A DNA stretch of 6,864 bases from NCBI GenBank assembly GCA_001508835.1, contig LGFB01000073.1, positions 1 to 6,864 of the forward strand, written 5' to 3'. Both the position numbers and the translations under genes were made by a program. A model generated the notes under the pieces. It was not told where the DNA came from and made no database searches. It worked only from the letters and a program-made list of their open reading frames with translations. Shown here piece after piece: positions 6,087 through 6,864 of this stretch. Source of the stretch: a bacterium 42_11. Lineage in GTDB: Bacteria; Synergistota; GBS-1. The number at the start of each line of letters is the position of its first letter. The stretch's first letter is position 1.

Positions 6087-6864
6087 CTATCTCCCCTTAA
6101 AGAGTGAAATAAACTTAAATAGAAAGCCCTTAACCCCTTTAAACCTATTGGCATCTTCCTCCTCGAAGCCCAACAGCCTGTCAGCCACGCTTTCAACGCA
6201 TCTTGAAGCCTTAGAAGTTGGGAAAGCCATTAAAAATGGCTTCTGTCTTATAACAGCCTCAGAAACTGCTGGGTCTTTAAGAACATATCCCAATTTATCA
6301 ATGCTTATATCGAGAAACTGCCTAGCTACCGTCTCTATTCTGGAGGCCACATCCTCCCCTTCTTCTGGGGATGAAACCATGTTCACTATCAATCTTATTC
6401 TGGCATCCCTGTTCCCTAAAGCAATAGCTTTTATTATCCCATACGCATCTCTTATTGACGTAGGCTCAGGAGTAGTAACCACTATGGTTTCATCGGAAGC
6501 CAAAACAAAGCCCATAACGTTTTGAGATATTCCCGCACTGGTATCTATCAAGATAATATCCGCGTAAGAATCAAGCTCGGTTAAATTAGCTATAAATTGA
6601 ACCCTCTGAGAGCTGGAAAGATTAGCAAGTTCCTGAATCCCAGCTCCCCCTGCTACAACCTTTATACCTTCAGGGCCATCAACTATTATCTCGTGTATCT
6701 TCTTTTCCCCTTTTATCACATGATAAAGATTATAACGAGATGTTAAGCCAAGCACTATATCCACATTGGCCAACCCAAGGTCCGCATCTATTATCAAAAC
6801 CCTACTTCCCCGCTTGGCCAAAGCTATTCCAAGATTAGCTACAAGATTTGTCTTCCCCACTCCT
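6087..6864 (-). CDS. flhG: FlhG (YlxH), MinD-like ATPase, 5' partial
   Basis: ParA/MinD-family P-loop ATPase of the FlhG type, which with the SRP-like GTPase FlhF controls flagellar number and placement at the membrane. The window edge cuts through the deviant Walker A: the first visible residues are G-V-G-K-T-N, so the true start is upstream and the GTG at 6860 is only the valine of that motif. Seen here, numbering from that valine: DADLGLANVD at 25-34 (typical of FlhG/MinD), Walker B DIILIDTSAG at 101-110, and P-E-P-T-S at 131-135 followed by DAYG at 138-141. The last 20 residues (FKGVKGFLFKFISLFKGR) form a basic, Phe/Leu-rich amphipathic helix, as in the membrane-targeting tail of MinD and FlhG. 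The N-terminal activator region is outside the window. The stop lies two bases before the next start, so the gene is co-transcribed with the PilZ genes. Family assignment is firm; the exact cellular role is inferred from family and context. Confidence 0.93.
   Translation of the reverse strand, partial: GVGKTNLVANLGIALAKRGSRVLIIDADLGLANVDIVLGLTSRYNLYHVIKGEKKIHEIIVDGPEGIKVVAGGAGIQELANLSSSQRVQFIANLTELDSYADIILIDTSAGISQNVMGFVLASDETIVVTTPEPTSIRDAYGIIKAIALGNRDARIRLIVNMVSSPEEGEDVASRIETVARQFLDISIDKLGYVLKDPAVSEAVIRQKPFLMAFPTSKASRCVESVADRLLGFEEEDANRFKGVKGFLFKFISLFKGR
6091..6096 (-). promoter_or_regulatory. Ribosome binding site for first PilZ gene (TTG start)
   Basis: GGGGAG, six bases before the TTG at 6084 and overlapping the last codons of flhG. 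No ATG or GTG start is available near the N-terminus of this frame, so this site is what supports TTG as the start. Confidence 0.6.

Noticed and set aside
6148..6525. A 125-codon plus-strand open frame opposite flhG.
   Set aside because: Antisense to clear FlhG coding sequence, Ser-rich composition expected from the reverse of Glu/Arg-rich codons, and no recognisable motif.

Overview
The window is a slice of one flagellar/chemotaxis operon. Every supported gene lies on the minus strand, and intergenic gaps are 24 nt or less. Read 5'->3' in the direction of transcription (from high to low coordinates) the order is: flhG (5' end cut by the window), two tandem YcgR-like PilZ genes, cheB (broken by a one-base frameshift), cheA, cheC, cheD, a small two-helix membrane protein of unknown function, and the first 32 codons of a fliA/sigD-type sigma-28 factor. 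The order resembles the flhF-flhG-cheB-cheA-cheW-cheC-cheD-sigD tail of the fla/che operon of Bacillus and many Clostridia.

The host is a flagellated bacterium with the Bacillus/Thermotoga style of chemotaxis (CheC and CheD present). By eye GC is in the low-to-mid 40s, with frequent AGA/AGG arginine codons and Lys/Glu-rich proteins. This fits Clostridia, Synergistota, Thermotogota or a similar anaerobic, possibly thermophilic lineage. I cannot place it more precisely from this window.

How the parts work together. FlhG sets flagellar number or position with FlhF (FlhF presumably lies just beyond the window). The two PilZ proteins should couple c-di-GMP to motility. CheA is the histidine kinase that feeds CheY and CheB. 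CheB demethylates or deamidates receptors. CheD deamidates receptors and binds CheC, a CheY-P phosphatase carrying two intact active sites. Sigma-28 at the 3' end transcribes late flagellar and chemotaxis genes. No cheW lies between cheA and cheC, where Bacillus has it.

Points that stand out: (1) cheB carries a -1 frame disruption at a run of six G, which separates the catalytic Asp from the catalytic Ser/His. (2) Two diverged PilZ paralogs sit side by side and are translationally coupled to each other and to cheB. (3) The unknown gene between cheD and fliA encodes a membrane hairpin with a charged cytoplasmic tail whose last helix looks like the FliG-binding C-terminus of FliF. I saw no RNA genes, mobile elements, CRISPR arrays, terminators or convincing promoters, and no gene-free stretch longer than about 25 bases. 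I did not find a wholly new system here; the novelty is in details of a known one.
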